Shown here in pieces: positions 5,696 to 7,446 of a stretch of 7,446 nucleotides of DNA (the first letter of the stretch is position 1; every line of letters begins with the position of its first letter). Origin of the DNA: an uncultured Oscillospiraceae bacterium (GTDB lineage: Bacteria > Bacillota > Clostridia > Oscillospirales > Acutalibacteraceae); assembly GCA_902489595.1 (NCBI GenBank), contig CABUAS010000081.1, positions 1-7,446 of the forward strand, written 5' to 3'. The translations under genes and the position numbers were made by a program. The notes under the pieces were generated by a model. That model was not told where the DNA came from. It saw nothing but the letters and a program-made list of their open reading frames with translations, and did not search any database.

Positions 5696-6907
5696 TTAAT
5701 AATTAGTAACTTTAATTATATTAATAACATTTTCACCGTCAAGTTTTGACATAAGTTCATTTTCGGTCATATTGTCTGTAATAAATGCAACTTCGTCAGA
5801 CGGCTGACCTTTTCTTGAAAGGAACTTAACATCTTCAAACTTAGCGGAAACATCGTGTTCACTCATCTTGGCACGAACATAAAACGGCATTTCAATAGCG
5901 GACTTATAATCAACAACATAGTCCTCACTGCCTGCTTCCCAGCCGAAGATTTTTCTTCTGTCAACATGCTTAGCGCAGTCAACCATATCGGCAACAACAG
6001 CAGATGCGGTAGGAAGCTTGCCGGCGCCCCTGCCGTAGAAGCATACATCACCTACAGCGTCGCCTCTTACAAGAATAGCATTGAAAACATCACGGACAGA
6101 TGCAAGCTGACTGCCGTTATAAACAACTGCCGGGCTTACGAATGCGGCAATATTATCCTCGTCAATATATTTAATCTGACCGAGAAGTTTAATCACTCCG
6201 TTTGCAGACGAAATATATGACACATCTTCAAGAGAAATATTTGAAATACCCTCTGTTGCAACCTGATTCGGGTAAACGTGTTTGCCGAATGCAAGAGAAG
6301 CAAGAATACAAACCTTGCGGCAGGCATCGTGACCCTCTACATCGGCAGTCGGGTCTTTTTCGGCATAACCGTTATCCTGTGCAAGCTTAAGAGCAGTTTC
6401 AAAGCTCATATCCTCTTCTATCATTTTAGTTAAAATAAAGTTAGTTGTTCCGTTCAGAATACCTGCAATGCCCTCGATATTATTTGCCGCAAGGCACTGT
6501 GCCATAGGTCTGATAATCGGAATACCGCCGCCTACGCTTGCCTCAAACAGATAGTTTGTATTATGCTCTTTGGCAGTCTGAAGAAGTTCAAGACCTTTCT
6601 GTGCAACAAGCTCCTTGTTTGATGTAACAACAGCCTTGCCTGCCTGAAGAAGCTTCATTGTGAAATCAAAAGCAGGATTTACGCCGCCCATAGTTTCAGC
6701 AACAACTTTAACCTCAGGGTCATTCAGAATATCATTGAAATCTTTTGTAAATGAATGAGGGTCATTCGGAAAATCGCGCAAATCAAGAATGTGAGCAACC
6801 TCCAGAACTTCACCGCCTGTGCGTTTTGCAATTATGTCTTTATGCGTTTCAATTACTTCAACTACGCCGGAACCTACTGTTCCATAACCCATTACTGCAA
6901 CCTTCAT
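5696..6907 (-). CDS. hom: Homoserine dehydrogenase
   Basis: Reduces aspartate semialdehyde to homoserine with NAD(P)H, at the branch to threonine and methionine. The N-terminal Rossmann fold carries GYGTVG (7-12) and the SNKEL segment (96-100). The catalytic domain has FEASVGGGIPI (121-131), LNGTTNFILTKM (151-162) and the signature around GYAEKDP, where Glu183, Asp194 and Lys198 match the yeast residues Glu208, Asp219 and Lys223. GRGAGKLPT (292-300) is also typical. At 403 residues it is about 30 shorter than the B. subtilis enzyme. The C-terminal region (~341-403) keeps FYVRAKM and a final strand, but the usual PGVL-type turn and first helix of the ACT domain are replaced by a short divergent stretch, so feedback control may differ. 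The ribosome-binding site AGGAGG (6918-6913) lies five bases before ATG and overlaps the stop of the preceding gene. It is followed by lysC after 16 bases. Cytoplasmic; identity is firm. Confidence 0.96.
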   Translation of the reverse strand: MKVAVMGYGTVGSGVVEVIETHKDIIAKRTGGEVLEVAHILDLRDFPNDPHSFTKDFNDILNDPEVKVVAETMGGVNPAFDFTMKLLQAGKAVVTSNKELVAQKGLELLQTAKEHNTNYLFEASVGGGIPIIRPMAQCLAANNIEGIAGILNGTTNFILTKMIEEDMSFETALKLAQDNGYAEKDPTADVEGHDACRKVCILASLAFGKHVYPNQVATEGISNISLEDVSYISSANGVIKLLGQIKYIDEDNIAAFVSPAVVYNGSQLASVRDVFNAILVRGDAVGDVCFYGRGAGKLPTASAVVADMVDCAKHVDRRKIFGWEAGSEDYVVDYKSAIEMPFYVRAKMSEHDVSAKFEDVKFLSRKGQPSDEVAFITDNMTENELMSKLDGENVINIIKVTNY

Positions 6908-6916
6908 ATATACCTC

Positions 6917-7348
6917 CTAAAATAATTTAACCGACCGAACGCCGTTTACCGATTTCAGTTTTTCAATAAGCGTTTCAACAGAAACAGTCATCTCTGCAAT
7001 TCTTACAGTGAGTGTAACATCTGCCACGCCGTTGTGCGGAACCTCCTGATTAATGGAAAGCACATTCGCACCGAGCAGATATATCTCATTTGTAACTGCC
7101 GAAAGCACACCTTTTGTATCAAGCAGAACAAGCGACAGCGTTGCCATTTCCTCTGCGTTATCGGGGTTGTATTCAAAAACCATATCCCTGTATTTATAAT
7201 ATGCAGACCGTGAAATTCCCGCCATTTTTGATGCAGATGTTGCCGAAGACGCCTCGCCGTTTGCAAGAAGTTTTTTTGCAAGAATAACTTTTCTGTAAAC
7301 CTCGGGCAGTATCTCGGCGTTTACAAGAACATAATTAAGTTTTGCCAT
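6917..7348 (-). CDS. ACT-domain protein of the PheB (UPF0735) type, possible amino-acid-responsive regulator
   Basis: A 143-residue protein, first in the operon with hom and lysC. Residues 1-30 (AKLNYVLVNAEILPEVYRKV onward) and the SASKMAGISRSAYYKY stretch (38-53) match the conserved start of PheB-like proteins; the latter looks like a helix-turn-helix. An ACT domain fills ~70-143, with LDTKGVLSAV (76-85) and the conserved Gly93 before NVLSINQ. ACT domains usually bind amino acids, so a feedback sensor for threonine or a related amino acid is plausible; no ligand or DNA target is shown. The start at ATG 7348 fits the family's N-terminus. GTG codons four and five positions upstream are alternatives, and the ribosome-binding site is weak (GGTGGTGGA, eight or so bases back). 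A longer reading from 7411 would begin upstream of the predicted transcription start. The stop TAG overlaps the hom ribosome-binding site. Confidence 0.85.
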   Translation of the reverse strand: MAKLNYVLVNAEILPEVYRKVILAKKLLANGEASSATSASKMAGISRSAYYKYRDMVFEYNPDNAEEMATLSLVLLDTKGVLSAVTNEIYLLGANVLSINQEVPHNGVADVTLTVRIAEMTVSVETLIEKLKSVNGVRSVKLF

Positions 7349-7401
7349 AAAGCTGTCCACCACCCAAGTACAGTTGTTTTGCTGTGAAAAACACTTTAGG
7401 T

Positions 7402-7430
7402 ATAATAACACTTTTTGGCAGAATAATCAA
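7402..7430 (-). promoter_or_regulatory. Promoter of the ACT-hom-lysC operon
   Basis: On the minus strand TTGATT (7430-7425) and TATTAT (7407-7402) are separated by 17 bases. Transcription would begin near 7395, giving a leader of about 47 bases before the ATG at 7348. The leader is too short for a T-box or lysine riboswitch. I saw only a small ACAG/CTGT inverted repeat in it and no attenuator. Confidence 0.7.
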
Positions 7431-7446
7431 GGAAAATATAAATATT

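Noticed and set aside
5855..6220. 121-codon plus-strand frame inside hom
   Set aside because: It is antisense to well-conserved homoserine dehydrogenase sequence, with no own start signals or domain.
7349..7401. T-box, lysine riboswitch or leader-peptide attenuator before the amino-acid operon
   Set aside because: The leader is about 47 bases, with no conserved T-box or lysine riboswitch elements and no terminator hairpin.
7349..7411. N-terminal extension of the ACT protein to 7411
   Set aside because: It starts upstream of the -10 box and does not resemble the family's usual start. The ATG at 7348 does.
1..7446. CRISPR array, tRNA or rRNA, or insertion sequence
   Set aside because: No regularly spaced repeats, cloverleaf, rRNA-like stretch, transposase motifs or terminal inverted repeats were seen.

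Overview
The window looks like chromosomal DNA from a low-GC, Gram-positive gut-type Clostridia, most likely an Oscillospiraceae/Ruminococcus-like bacterium. This is inferred from AT-rich coding DNA, strong AGGAGG ribosome-binding sites, TTGACA/TAATAT-type promoters, S-layer-homology (SLH) repeats of the clostridial kind, and the ACT-hom-lysC gene order. No species can be named from the sequence alone.

Layout from left to right. Bases 1-161 are non-coding and rich in GC palindromes: an unassigned edge segment, a clear minus-strand terminator (79-110) and a bulged stem-loop (111-155). Bases 162-4062 (minus strand) hold one very large secreted multidomain protein gene: signal peptide, sialidase-like Asp-box propeller, three SLH repeats, a leucine-rich-repeat-like region and a C-terminal SGNH/GDSL esterase. 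It is split into two reading frames by a single extra base in an A7 run (2705-2711). Removing one A restores a continuous reading frame of 1299 codons. Bases 4063-4166 are a compact divergent control region. Two copies of the operator AGTCC-N5-GGACT lie in the spacers of two back-to-back promoters whose -35 boxes overlap. It drives the giant gene leftward and a 73-residue XRE-family repressor gene (4167-4388) rightward. Bases 4389-4470 hold two hairpins that terminate both the repressor gene and the converging lysC transcript.

The right half (4471-7348, minus strand) is a tight amino-acid operon: an ACT-domain protein with an HTH-like segment, then hom (homoserine dehydrogenase), then lysC (aspartate kinase). 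Gaps are 9 and 16 bases, and a sigma-A-like promoter lies at 7402-7430. LysC makes aspartyl phosphate. Hom reduces the semialdehyde to homoserine for threonine and methionine. The first protein is a plausible amino-acid-responsive regulator. lysC has a well-placed internal ribosome-binding site and ATG that would yield a separate regulatory beta subunit, as in Bacillus subtilis aspartokinase II.

The most interesting part is the surface glycan-enzyme locus: a frameshifted sialidase-like/SLH/SGNH protein under apparent control of its own small XRE repressor through paired palindromic operators. A combined sialidase and O-acetyl-esterase activity is a hypothesis only.
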